From: Kribbella jejuensis
GTDB lineage: Bacteria; Actinomycetota; Actinomycetes; Propionibacteriales; Kribbellaceae
NCBI RefSeq assembly: GCF_006715085.1
Contig: NZ_VFMM01000003.1
Coordinates: 682,001-746,000 of the forward strand
Direction: 5' to 3'
Length of the DNA: 64,000 bases
Below the pieces are notes generated by a model that ran no database searches, had not been told where the DNA came from, and saw only the letters and a list, made by a program, of their open reading frames with translations. Of this stretch, positions 24,572 through 32,620 are shown in pieces; the stretch's first letter is position 1; each line of letters starts with the position of its first letter. A program made the position numbers and the translations under genes.

Positions 24572-25375
24572 GTGCTGACGGTCGCCACGGTGAATGTGAA
24601 CGGGATCAGGGCCGCCTTCCGGCGCGGAATGGGACCGTGGCTGGAGGACACCGACCCGGACGTGTTGCTGATGCAGGAGGTCCGCGCGCCGGACGAGGTA
24701 CTGCGCGACCTGCTCGGCGCGGACTGGAACATCGCGCACGCGGAACCGGCGATCGACGGGCACAAGGGCCGCGCCGGCGTCGCGGTCGCGACGCGGCGGC
24801 CGCTCAAGGGCGAACGTGGCGAGCTCGGCCCGGCGCGCTTCGACGGCAGCGGCCGCTGGGTGGAGGCCGACCTGGTGCTCGACGACGGTACGACGCTGAC
24901 CGCTGTCAGCACGTACGTCTTCACCGGCGAGTTCGAGACGCCATCGCGGCAGGAGGAGAAGTACGCCTTCCTGGACGCGATCACGGACCGGCTGACCGCG
25001 CTGCGCGCCGACGGGCGGCAGGTGCTGATGTGCGGCGACCTGAACATCGCGCATCGCGAGGTCGACCTGAAGGCCTGGAAGGCGAACCGGAAGAAGAGCG
25101 GTTTCCTGCCCGAGGAACGAGCGTGGCTGGACCGCCTGTTCGAGGCCGGCTGGGTCGACCTCGGCCGCAAGTTCGGCGGCGAAGGCCCCGGGCCGTACTC
25201 GTGGTGGTCCTGGCGCGGCAAGGCCTTCGACAACGACGCCGGCTGGCGGATCGACTACCAGATCGCCTCCCCTGAGCTCGCCGGCGCCGCGACGAACTGC
25301 GTCGTCCACCGCGCCCCGACGTACGCCGAACGATGGAGCGACCACGCCCCGGTCGTCGCGACGTACGGAGTCTGA
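24572..25375 (+). CDS. Exodeoxyribonuclease III / AP endonuclease (EEP fold)
   Basis: 267 residues from GTG 24572. TVNVNGIRAAFRRGM, LLMQEVRAP (catalytic Glu), GRAGVAVATRRPLK, LMCGDLNIAHREVDL (Asp/Asn) and WRIDYQIAS...WSDHAPVVATYGV (Asp-His) are the canonical ExoIII motifs. Cleaves DNA at abasic sites and degrades 3' ends. Start GTG directly precedes the first strand. Confidence 0.93.
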   Translation: MLTVATVNVNGIRAAFRRGMGPWLEDTDPDVLLMQEVRAPDEVLRDLLGADWNIAHAEPAIDGHKGRAGVAVATRRPLKGERGELGPARFDGSGRWVEADLVLDDGTTLTAVSTYVFTGEFETPSRQEEKYAFLDAITDRLTALRADGRQVLMCGDLNIAHREVDLKAWKANRKKSGFLPEERAWLDRLFEAGWVDLGRKFGGEGPGPYSWWSWRGKAFDNDAGWRIDYQIASPELAGAATNCVVHRAPTYAERWSDHAPVVATYGV

Positions 25376-25398
25376 CCGCTGCCCGGTAGTCTCGCCGC

Positions 25399-27480
25399 AT
25401 GGTTGAGAAATCTGGTGTTGAGCCGCCGGTCGCGGCGCGCAAGCCGGTGCAGCGGACGCACCACGGCGACACGTTCGTGGACGACTACGAGTGGCTCCGG
25501 GACAAGACCAACGACGAGGTACTGGACTACCTGCGGGCCGAGAACGCCTACACCGAGGCCCGCACGGCACACCTCGAATCGTTGCGTGAGGCAATCTTCA
25601 AGGAGATCTCGGACCGCACGCTGCAGACCGACCTGAGCGTGCCGGCCCGGCGGGGCGGTTACTGGTACTACTCCCGCACCATCGAAGGTCAGCAGTACTC
25701 GGTGCACTGCCGGGTCAAGGTGGACGGCGACCAGCCGCCCGCGCTCGACGGCGAGATCGCCGGCGAAGAGGTGATGCTCGACGGCAACGAGGTGGCGGGC
25801 GACAACGAATTCTTCTCGCTCGGCACCGTCGACGTCTCCCCCGACGGCCGGCTGCTGGCGTACTCGGTGGACCTCAAGGGCGACGAGCGGTTCACGCTGC
25901 GGATCAAGGACCTGAGCACCGGCGAGCTGCTGCCGGACGAGCTGCCCGACGTGCACTACGGCTCGGCCTGGTCGGCCGACGGCTCGACGATCTTCTACAC
26001 CAAGGTCGATGACGCCTGGCGCCCGTACCAGGTCTGGCGGCACACGCTCGGCGCGTCCGAGGACTTGCTGGTGATGCAGGAGCCGGACGAGCGGTTCTGG
26101 GTCGGCGTCGACCTGACCCGCAACGAGCAGGCGATCCAGATCTCGCTCGGCAGCAAGCTGACCAGCGAGGTCTGGCTGCTGGACGCGAACAACCCGGCCG
26201 GTGAACCGGTCGTGGTCGCACCCCGCCGCGAGGGCGTGGAGTACGACGTCGAACATGCCGGCGACCAGCTGCTGATCACGCACAACGCGGACGCCGCCAA
26301 CTTCTCCCTCGCCACCGCACCGCTCGACAACCCCGGCGAGTGGACGACGATGATCGAGGGCGACGAGACCAGCCGCCTGCTCGGCGCGGACGCGTTCGCC
26401 GACCACGTCATCCTCTACCGGCGCCGCAACGCGCTCACCGAGCTCGCGATCATGCGCCGCACCGGCGACACCTTCGGCGCCCCGGAAGCGCTCGAGTTCG
26501 ACGAGCCGATCTACACCGTCTCCCCCGGCCGCAACGACGAGTGGCACGACACCCGGTACCGGTTCGGTTACACCTCCCTGGTCACGCCCGGTTCGACGTA
26601 CGACGTCGACGTCGCGACCGGCGAGCGGCGCCTGCTCAAGCAGCAGCCCGTCCTCGGCGGGGTCGACCTCGGCGCGTACACCCAGTACCGGGAATGGGCC
26701 ACCGCGCCGGACGGGACCAAGGTGCCGATCTCGATGGTCGCCCGCAAGGACGTCGCGAAGGACGGCAACGCCCCGGTCGTGCTGTACGGCTACGGCTCGT
26801 ACGAGAGCTCGATGGATCCGTGGTTCTCGATCCCCCGGCTGTCACTGCTCGAGCGCGGTGTGGTGTTCGCGATCGCGCACGTCCGCGGTGGCGGCGAGCT
26901 CGGCCGGCACTGGTACGACGACGGCAAGATGCTGACCAAGCGGAACACCTTCACCGACTTCGTCGCGGCCGCCGAGCACCTGGTGCAGGCCGGCTGGACC
27001 AGGCCGGAACGGCTCGTCGCGCAGGGTGGCAGCGCGGGCGGCCTGCTGATGGGCGCGGTCGCGAACCTGGCCCCCGAGGCGTTCGCCGGAATCGTCGCGG
27101 AGGTCCCGTTCGTGGACGCGCTGACGTCGATTCTCGACCCGTCGCTGCCGCTGACGGTGATCGAGTGGGAGGAATGGGGTAATCCGCTCGCGGACCCCGA
27201 GGTGTACGCGTACATGAAGTCCTACTCGCCGTACGAAAACGTCACCGCGCAGCACTATCCGCGGATCCTCGCGATCACCAGCCTGAACGACACCCGGGTG
27301 TTGTACGTCGAACCGGCGAAATGGGTGGCGAAACTCCGGGCCACCGCGACCGGCGATTCCGAGGTGCTGCTGAAGACCGAGATGGAGGCCGGGCACGGCG
27401 GCCGCAGCGGCCGGTACGACGCCTGGCGCGAGGTCGCGTTCTCGCTCGCCTGGGAACTGGACACCCTCGGCCTGAGCTGA
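25399..27480 (+). CDS. ptrB: S9A serine peptidase, oligopeptidase B
   Basis: 693 residues, the usual length. An N-terminal seven-bladed beta-propeller (about 60-410) is followed by an alpha/beta-hydrolase catalytic domain: GGGELGRHWYDDGKMLTKRN, Ser545 in AQGGSAGGLLMGAV, the Asp region VPFVDALTSILDPSLPLT, and His666 in EAGHGGRSGRYD. EWEEWGNP is typical for oligopeptidase B, which cuts short peptides after Lys/Arg in the cytoplasm; no signal peptide is present. Ends at the strong hairpin 27492-27539. Confidence 0.95.
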   Translation: MVEKSGVEPPVAARKPVQRTHHGDTFVDDYEWLRDKTNDEVLDYLRAENAYTEARTAHLESLREAIFKEISDRTLQTDLSVPARRGGYWYYSRTIEGQQYSVHCRVKVDGDQPPALDGEIAGEEVMLDGNEVAGDNEFFSLGTVDVSPDGRLLAYSVDLKGDERFTLRIKDLSTGELLPDELPDVHYGSAWSADGSTIFYTKVDDAWRPYQVWRHTLGASEDLLVMQEPDERFWVGVDLTRNEQAIQISLGSKLTSEVWLLDANNPAGEPVVVAPRREGVEYDVEHAGDQLLITHNADAANFSLATAPLDNPGEWTTMIEGDETSRLLGADAFADHVILYRRRNALTELAIMRRTGDTFGAPEALEFDEPIYTVSPGRNDEWHDTRYRFGYTSLVTPGSTYDVDVATGERRLLKQQPVLGGVDLGAYTQYREWATAPDGTKVPISMVARKDVAKDGNAPVVLYGYGSYESSMDPWFSIPRLSLLERGVVFAIAHVRGGGELGRHWYDDGKMLTKRNTFTDFVAAAEHLVQAGWTRPERLVAQGGSAGGLLMGAVANLAPEAFAGIVAEVPFVDALTSILDPSLPLTVIEWEEWGNPLADPEVYAYMKSYSPYENVTAQHYPRILAITSLNDTRVLYVEPAKWVAKLRATATGDSEVLLKTEMEAGHGGRSGRYDAWREVAFSLAWELDTLGLS

Positions 27481-27491
27481 GAAAAGCGGGA

Positions 27492-27539
27492 ATTGGTGCC
27501 CTTCGGCGTGTGTTGTGCAACACATCGGAGGGCACCAAT
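27492..27539 (+). terminator. Long nested hairpin after oligopeptidase B
   Basis: ATTGGTGCCCT (27492-27502) pairs with AGGGCACCAAT (27529-27539), enclosing a second perfect stem TGTGTTG-TG-CAACACA (27509-27524). No U-tract. It separates the peptidase gene from the sigma-factor promoter and probably acts as its terminator. Confidence 0.75.
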
Positions 27540-27557
27540 ACGTTCATGGGGAATTGC

Positions 27558-27586
27558 TGCCAGGAACTCTCAGGGAACCTTCAGGC
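27558..27586 (+). promoter_or_regulatory. Three direct 7-mer repeats, 11-bp period, before the SigB-like gene
   Basis: TGCCAGG (27558-27564), CTCAGGG (27569-27575) and TTCAGGC (27580-27586) with spacers AACT and AACC. The design and the TGCCAGG unit are the same as in the box at 1911-1939 in front of the PhoP-like regulator. It lies 74 bases before the sigma-factor GTG, at an activator-like distance. Regulation by the PhoP-like regulator is inferred. Confidence 0.55.
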
Positions 27587-27660
27587 TGTTTACACACTGG
27601 TACCGGAATCTTGAACCCTACTCGAGCGTTGCTCTCCATGTAACGACGAAGGGAGTTTCG

Positions 27661-28620
27661 GTGGCTCGCACGGCTCGTGTCCGCAGCACGGACGACGGAA
27701 TCGACGGCAAGGACAGTGTTGGTCTCTACCTCGAGGAGATCGCACGCACTCCTTTGCTGACGGCTGAGGAAGAGGTCGAGCTCGCTGAGACGGTCGAAGC
27801 AGGACTCCTGGCGGAGCAACTGCTGGCCGAGGGGCGGGTTGGACGGAAGAAGGGCGGAGCGCCCAAATATGCGACGGAGGAAGAGCTGGAGTGGCTGGCC
27901 GACGAGGGCCGGCGCGCACAGCAGCGGTTCGTGACCGCGAACCTCCGGCTCGTGGTGTCGATCGCCCGCCGGTACGGGCGGTCCCAGATGCCGCTGCTGG
28001 ACCTGGTCCAGGAGGGCAACACGGGACTGATCCGCGCGGTGGAGAAGTTCGACTACCGGAAGGGTTTCAAGTTCTCGACGTACGCGACGTGGTGGGTGCG
28101 GCAGGCGATCACCCGCGGTATCGCGCAGCAGGCCCGGGTGGTCCGGCTGCCGGTGCACGTGGTGGAGCAGCTGAACCAGATCGGGTCCGCCCGGCGCACG
28201 CTGGAGCGCAAGTTCGGGCGTGAGCCGGAGATCGACGAGATCGCGGCCGAGCTGGGCCTGGACGAGGAGCGGGTCACCGAACTGATCCGCATCGGCCGGG
28301 ACCACATCAGCCTGAACAGTCCGGTCGACGACGAGGGTGAGACCTCGCTGGGTGACCTGATCGCGGCCGAGACCGCGCCGGGTCCGGACCAGCTGGTCGC
28401 CGACGCGTCGGACCGCTCGGGCCTGTTCAGTCTGGTCGACCAGCTTGACCCGCGGTCGGCCGACGTGATCCGCCGCCGGTACGGTCTGCACGACGGCCGC
28501 CAGGCCAAGCTGGCCGATATCGGCGCGGTGCACGGCATCTCGGCGGAACGGGTCCGCCAGATCGAGCGCGAGGCGCTGGGCCGCCTCCGCCTGCTGGCAG
28601 ATCCGACCCTCGCCGCGTAG
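27661..28620 (+). CDS. Group 2 sigma-70 factor (SigB/HrdD-like)
   Basis: 319 residues from GTG 27661, with GGGAG seven bases upstream. Region 1.2 DSVGLYLEEIARTPLLTAEE, region 2 with NLRLVVSIARRYGRSQMPLLD and FKFSTYATWWVRQAITRG, region 3, and region 4 ending AERVRQIEREALGRLRLLA are all complete. It lacks the N-terminal Lys/Ala-rich region of the principal factor at 11863 and is thus a non-essential group 2 type. A 180-base leader carries the direct-repeat box and the terminator of the previous gene. A longer frame from 27493 covers that regulatory DNA and is rejected. Confidence 0.92.
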   Translation: MARTARVRSTDDGIDGKDSVGLYLEEIARTPLLTAEEEVELAETVEAGLLAEQLLAEGRVGRKKGGAPKYATEEELEWLADEGRRAQQRFVTANLRLVVSIARRYGRSQMPLLDLVQEGNTGLIRAVEKFDYRKGFKFSTYATWWVRQAITRGIAQQARVVRLPVHVVEQLNQIGSARRTLERKFGREPEIDEIAAELGLDEERVTELIRIGRDHISLNSPVDDEGETSLGDLIAAETAPGPDQLVADASDRSGLFSLVDQLDPRSADVIRRRYGLHDGRQAKLADIGAVHGISAERVRQIEREALGRLRLLADPTLAA

Positions 28621-28660
28621 TAACACGCAGCATCTGTAAGGACACCACCCGAAACCCCTC

Positions 28661-28697
28661 AGGACCCCTGGGCCACGATCTGGCCCGGGGGTCCTTT
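28661..28697 (+). terminator. Intrinsic-like terminator between the sigma and HAD genes
   Basis: AGGACCCC TGGGCC (28661-28674), loop ACGATCT, then GGCCCG GGGGTCCT (28682-28695), followed by TT. Lies 41 bases past the sigma stop and 6 bases from the convergent HAD stop, so may serve both. Confidence 0.75.
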
Positions 28698-28702
28698 CGG
28701 TG

Positions 28703-29419
28703 TCAGGCGGCGGCAGCGTTCCAGGAGTCGATCAGGGCGGGCAGCTCGGACAGCCGCTGGACGGTCGCGTCTGGCGTGCCCTCGGTGTGGCCGATCTGCT
28801 CGCGCGGGATCGCGCTGTGTGGCAGGTGAGCGGCGCGCATGCCGGCGTTCTGCGCACCCCAGACGTCGTCGAACAGCCGGTCGCCGACGAACAGGCACCG
28901 CGCCGGGTCCGACACCCCGACCGCGCGCATGGCCGCCAGGAACGTCTCCGGGTGCGGCTTGGTGTACGGGATCTCGCTGGTGTAGACCGCACCGTCGAGC
29001 AACTGGAGCACACCGTCGCGGGCGAAGATCTCCTCGTGCCTGCGCCGCGGCCAGATGGTGTTGGACAGCACGCCGACCTTCAGCCCGCGGGCGCGGAGCG
29101 CCTGTAGCGTCTCGATCGCGTCCGGCTCGAGGACCGTGTGCGGGTCCCACTGACGCTCGTACTCCGCGAGGGCCTCCGGGGTCAGTTGGACCTCGGCGAG
29201 CAGGCAGACCTCCTCCAGCGTGCTGCTCCGGTGCTCGTCGCGCGAGCGCCGCCAGATCGAGCCCTCGGCCGCGACCAGCCGGGCCGCCAACTCCTCGGCC
29301 TGCGCCTCGTCGAGCACCGTGGTCACCGCCCGCCACGTGTCGTGCAGGGAGATGTCGTGCCAGGTTGCCAGCGTGCCGCCCCAGTCGAACAGCACGGCAT
29401 CGATCTTCGCGTTCGTCAC
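28703..29419 (-). CDS. HAD-superfamily hydrolase with atypical motif I
   Basis: 238 residues. Motif I is VLFDWGGTLATW (nucleophile Asp12), motif II VGVLSNT, motif III Lys in YTKPHPETF, motif IV LFVGDRLFDDVWGAQNAGM. The residue two after the nucleophile is Gly rather than the usual general-acid Asp, as in haloacid-dehalogenase-type rather than classical phosphatase members. Cap is C1-like helical. Substrate unknown. Confidence 0.85.
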   Translation of the reverse strand: MTNAKIDAVLFDWGGTLATWHDISLHDTWRAVTTVLDEAQAEELAARLVAAEGSIWRRSRDEHRSSTLEEVCLLAEVQLTPEALAEYERQWDPHTVLEPDAIETLQALRARGLKVGVLSNTIWPRRRHEEIFARDGVLQLLDGAVYTSEIPYTKPHPETFLAAMRAVGVSDPARCLFVGDRLFDDVWGAQNAGMRAAHLPHSAIPREQIGHTEGTPDATVQRLSELPALIDSWNAAAA

Positions 29420-29464
29420 CCGGCAAAGCCTGCCAGACCGCTCCGACAGTTCTCGCGTGGTTTT

Positions 29465-30589
29465 TCAGCTCAGCCGGCTGATCTCGCGCCGCCGCGCCAG
29501 CCAGAGGACCGCGACGGCGTACGCCCCGAGGCCGATACTGTCGAACACGAGCAGCGTCCACGGGGCGCCGCCCTGCTGGTCCCACGCACTGCCCTGACCC
29601 ATTGCCGCAGGCAACAAAAAGGCGAACAGGTTGTTGAGTGCGTGCAGTGCGATCGCGGCCTCGAGTCCCCCGGTCCGCACGGTCAGCCAGCCGACCGTCA
29701 CCGCGAACAGGAACACGTCGGCCATCGCCCAGCCGGTATACCCGTGCCCGAGGACGAACGCGGCGCCACCGACCACGATCCCCGGCCAGGGCGTCCGGAA
29801 CAGCTTCCGCAGCCACGGCGCCTTGCCCTCGGCGCTGTCCGGGCCGTACGCGCCGACCGCCTGCACCAGCCAGCCGCGGAACACGAACTCCTCCGCGGTC
29901 GACTGGAACGGCACCAGGAACACGATCACCAGGGCCGGTACGACGAACGCACCCCAGCCGATCCAGGCGCCGCCCTCGATCCCGATCGAGTCCTGCGGCG
30001 GGAACACGGCATCCACCAGGAGGCCTGCCAGGTACGAGTACGCGACGTACCCGACGGCCGGGACGCAGCACCAGAGCAGCCAGCGCCAGCGGATCCGGTT
30101 CAGCACCGAGGCGACGCTCCAGAACGGGCGGCGTTGCACGAGCCACGCGGACAGGCCGACGAGGGGCGTCAGGATCGCGAGCAGCACGAGCGCGAGCGCC
30201 AGGTTCTCGGTGTCGCTCGGGAAGATGTCGGCGTTCTTCGGTGCGCGGAGGCCGCCGGCGACCAGCTCGTGCACGATCACCCAGCCGATCACGACGAAGG
30301 TCATCGCGAAGAACCCGGTGGCGGCCAGCAGCAGCGTGCCGACGAGCGGCCGCCACCACACGTGTTTCGCGGTCCGGGCCAGCCGGTGGTACGGCGTACC
30401 GCTCGGCGCCTGGACGGTGCGCGGCTCCCGCTGTGCGTACGGCATCGGGTACGGGCCGGGGTACTGCGCCGGATACTGCGCGGGATATTGCGCGGGTTGT
30501 CGGCCCGGCTGACCCCACGGTTGCGGGTACGGCCCCGGCTGGGAGTATTGGCCCGGTTGTGCTGGCGGTCCGGGCTGGTGCGGGTCCAT
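29465..30589 (-). CDS. CPBP-family intramembrane glutamic endopeptidase
   Basis: 374 residues. The first 55 residues are Pro/Gln/Tyr-rich (PAQYPAQYPAQYPG) and cytoplasmic. Eight or so hydrophobic segments follow. The family motifs are TAEEFVFRGWLVQ (EExxxR), FVLGHGYTG, and LHALNN, giving the Glu/Glu/His/His/Asn site of Rce1/CPBP proteases. In bacteria these act in bacteriocin self-immunity or membrane-protein processing. Stands alone, 47 bases from the HAD gene; divergent from the DyP gene. Confidence 0.88.
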   Translation of the reverse strand: MDPHQPGPPAQPGQYSQPGPYPQPWGQPGRQPAQYPAQYPAQYPGPYPMPYAQREPRTVQAPSGTPYHRLARTAKHVWWRPLVGTLLLAATGFFAMTFVVIGWVIVHELVAGGLRAPKNADIFPSDTENLALALVLLAILTPLVGLSAWLVQRRPFWSVASVLNRIRWRWLLWCCVPAVGYVAYSYLAGLLVDAVFPPQDSIGIEGGAWIGWGAFVVPALVIVFLVPFQSTAEEFVFRGWLVQAVGAYGPDSAEGKAPWLRKLFRTPWPGIVVGGAAFVLGHGYTGWAMADVFLFAVTVGWLTVRTGGLEAAIALHALNNLFAFLLPAAMGQGSAWDQQGGAPWTLLVFDSIGLGAYAVAVLWLARRREISRLS

Positions 30590-30637
30590 GAGTGGACTCT
30601 AGAAGATCGGGCCAACTGGGAGCGGAGGGAGATCACG

Positions 30638-31606
30638 GTGGTTACAGAACCGACGCCGGACGCGGATCGGGCGACGGACGCGCTGCCGCAGTCCGTGCTG
30701 ATGCCGCTGAGCGGTTCGGCCATCTTCCTGGTCGTGCAGATCGAGCCGGGCGGCGAAGGCCGGACCCGCGAGCTGCTCGGGCAGCTGAGCGGTCTCGTCC
30801 GCTCGGTCGGCTTCCGGGTGCCCGCCGGCAACCTGTCGTGCGTCGCCAGCATCGGTTCGGACGCGTGGGACCGGCTGTTCAGCGGACCGCGGCCGGCCGA
30901 GCTGCACCCGTTCGTCGAGCTCCAGGGCAAGACGCACCGCGCGCCCTCCACACCCGGCGACCTGCTGTTCCACATCCGGGCCGCCCACCAGGACCAGTGC
31001 TTCGAGCTCGCCAGCCACATCATGAACGTCCTCGACGGCGCCGCGACGGTCGTCGACGAGGTGCACGGCTTCAAGTACTTCGAGATGCGCGACCTGCTCG
31101 GCTTCGTCGACGGTACCGAGAACCCGACCGGCGACGAGGCGCAGGCCGCCGTACTGATCGGCGCCGAGGACCCGGACTTCGCCGGCGGCAGCTACGTGAT
31201 CGTGCAGAAGTACCTGCACGACCTGAAGGCGTGGAACTCGCTGACCGTCGAACAGCAGGAACTCGCGGTCGGCCGGACGAAGCTCGACGACATCGAGCTG
31301 GCCGACGCGAAGAAGCCGAGCAACGCGCACATCGTGCTCAACGTGGTCGAGGACGAGAATGGCAACGAGCTGCAGATCCTGCGCGACAACATGCCGTTCG
31401 GGACCGTCGGCACGCAGGAGTTCGGCACCTACTTCATCGGGTACGCGAAGACGCCGTCGGTGACCGAGCTGATGCTGCGCCGGATGTTCATCGGCGTCCC
31501 CGAGGGCAACCACGACCGGCTCCTCGACTTCTCGACCGCGACCACCGGCTGCCTGTTCTTCACCCCGACGGCCGACTTCCTCGAAGACCTGCCGCCGGCC
31601 CCGTGA
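30638..31606 (+). CDS. DyP-type haem peroxidase (cytoplasmic, B-type)
   Basis: 322 residues from GTG 30638, with GGAGGGAG eight bases upstream. GFVDGTENPTG carries the distal Asp of DyP enzymes; the proximal His lies in AKKPSNAHIVLNVVED, and the C-terminal GNHDRLLDFSTATTGCLFFTP closes the haem pocket. No signal peptide, no twin-arginine motif, and no encapsulin-type C-terminal tag, unlike EfeB or encapsulin-cargo DyPs. No encapsulin or efeUO genes nearby. Oxidises dyes/phenolics or manganese with H2O2; physiological substrate unknown. Confidence 0.92.
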   Translation: MVTEPTPDADRATDALPQSVLMPLSGSAIFLVVQIEPGGEGRTRELLGQLSGLVRSVGFRVPAGNLSCVASIGSDAWDRLFSGPRPAELHPFVELQGKTHRAPSTPGDLLFHIRAAHQDQCFELASHIMNVLDGAATVVDEVHGFKYFEMRDLLGFVDGTENPTGDEAQAAVLIGAEDPDFAGGSYVIVQKYLHDLKAWNSLTVEQQELAVGRTKLDDIELADAKKPSNAHIVLNVVEDENGNELQILRDNMPFGTVGTQEFGTYFIGYAKTPSVTELMLRRMFIGVPEGNHDRLLDFSTATTGCLFFTPTADFLEDLPPAP

Positions 31607-31609
31607 GCG

Positions 31610-32518
31610 CTACTCCCCGAACAGCGGCGCGTCGACCACGCTCTGCCAGCTGAAGTCGGCCTGGTCGTCGAACTTCGTCGGCACCTTGCCCAGCGACTTG
31701 ATCACGGTAGCCGTGCCGTTCGCGTGCCCCACGGCGTACAGGTAGCCCGCGCCGGTGTCCTTGTCGATCGCGAGCAGCAGCGTGCCGTAATTCCCGCAGC
31801 GGGCGGTGAGCAGCCGCTCGAAGCTCCCCCACGACTTGGTCCGCAGCGGCTTCACGACCGGCTTCATCGGCGACGTCAACGGAATGTGGATCGTGTAGAG
31901 CGCGCCGCCCCAGGTCGTCGCCAGCAGGGTGTCGTAGGTCGACGTACGACTGAGCAGGGCGACTGCCTTGACGGACGAGAAGCCCGGGTAGGAACCGGCG
32001 GCGTGCCACGCCTCGGTGCCGTTGCTCTGCACGGTGAGGGTCCAGCGGAACAGCGAACCGTCGCCGCGCAGCGCGTACATCCGCCAGCCCGGCGTCTGCA
32101 GGGACCACGACTGGGTGAGGGTACGGAAGGCGTCCCAGCCGCTGCCGATCCGGGTCATGCTGCTGCGGACGACCTGTCCGCCGGTGCCCTTCGTGACCCA
32201 CTGGTTCGCCGAGTACATCACGCCGCCGGAGACGACGTGCCCGGTCAGCGAGGTCTCGTCGCCGAAGTCGTCGTCCCACGTCCAGCTGGTGCTGAGCGCG
32301 ATCGCGCGGCCGCCGAACGGGTTCTTGGCCATCACGTCGACGGGCTTCACGCTGATCGGCGAGCTCGCGTTGACGTACCGGTCGACGGTGTCGCCGCCCG
32401 CCGTCAGCCCGCCGGACTGCACGTAGCAGGGACTTGCCGTCGGCGCAGCGGACGCCGTGGTGGTGAGGAAGGGAACTGTCAGGGCCAGCCCCGCTACTGC
32501 CGCGATCGCATGTCGCAT
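31610..32518 (-). CDS. Secreted beta-propeller-like protein of unknown function
   Basis: 302 residues from ATG 32518, with GGGAG upstream. Signal peptide MRHAIAAVAGLALTVPFLTT ... ASAAP, cleaved near residue 25. The mature chain is beta-rich with recurrent Trp/Tyr-Asp/Gly patterns (LYAVGHANGT, LLATTWGGALYTI, MYALRGDGSLFRWTL) like tachylectin-type propeller blades. Two cysteines (ASPCYV, TARCGNY) could form a disulfide. Three bases after the convergent DyP stop. Function unknown. Confidence 0.65.
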   Translation of the reverse strand: MRHAIAAVAGLALTVPFLTTTASAAPTASPCYVQSGGLTAGGDTVDRYVNASSPISVKPVDVMAKNPFGGRAIALSTSWTWDDDFGDETSLTGHVVSGGVMYSANQWVTKGTGGQVVRSSMTRIGSGWDAFRTLTQSWSLQTPGWRMYALRGDGSLFRWTLTVQSNGTEAWHAAGSYPGFSSVKAVALLSRTSTYDTLLATTWGGALYTIHIPLTSPMKPVVKPLRTKSWGSFERLLTARCGNYGTLLLAIDKDTGAGYLYAVGHANGTATVIKSLGKVPTKFDDQADFSWQSVVDAPLFGE

Positions 32519-32620
32519 CTCGAACTCCCCAGTCGTAGCCGATCTACCGACCTCGATGCACGGCTCGGCCGGAAAGTTGTGCGGCCCGGAACTGTCGGTG
32601 GCGTGAGTGACACTGGGTAC

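Noticed and set aside
27493..27660. N-terminal extension of the SigB-like factor
   Set aside because: This stretch contains the upstream terminator hairpin and direct-repeat box, and GTG 27661 has a good ribosome site.
30638..31606. DyP peroxidase as encapsulin cargo or EfeB
   Set aside because: No C-terminal targeting tag, no Tat signal, and no encapsulin or efeUO neighbour.
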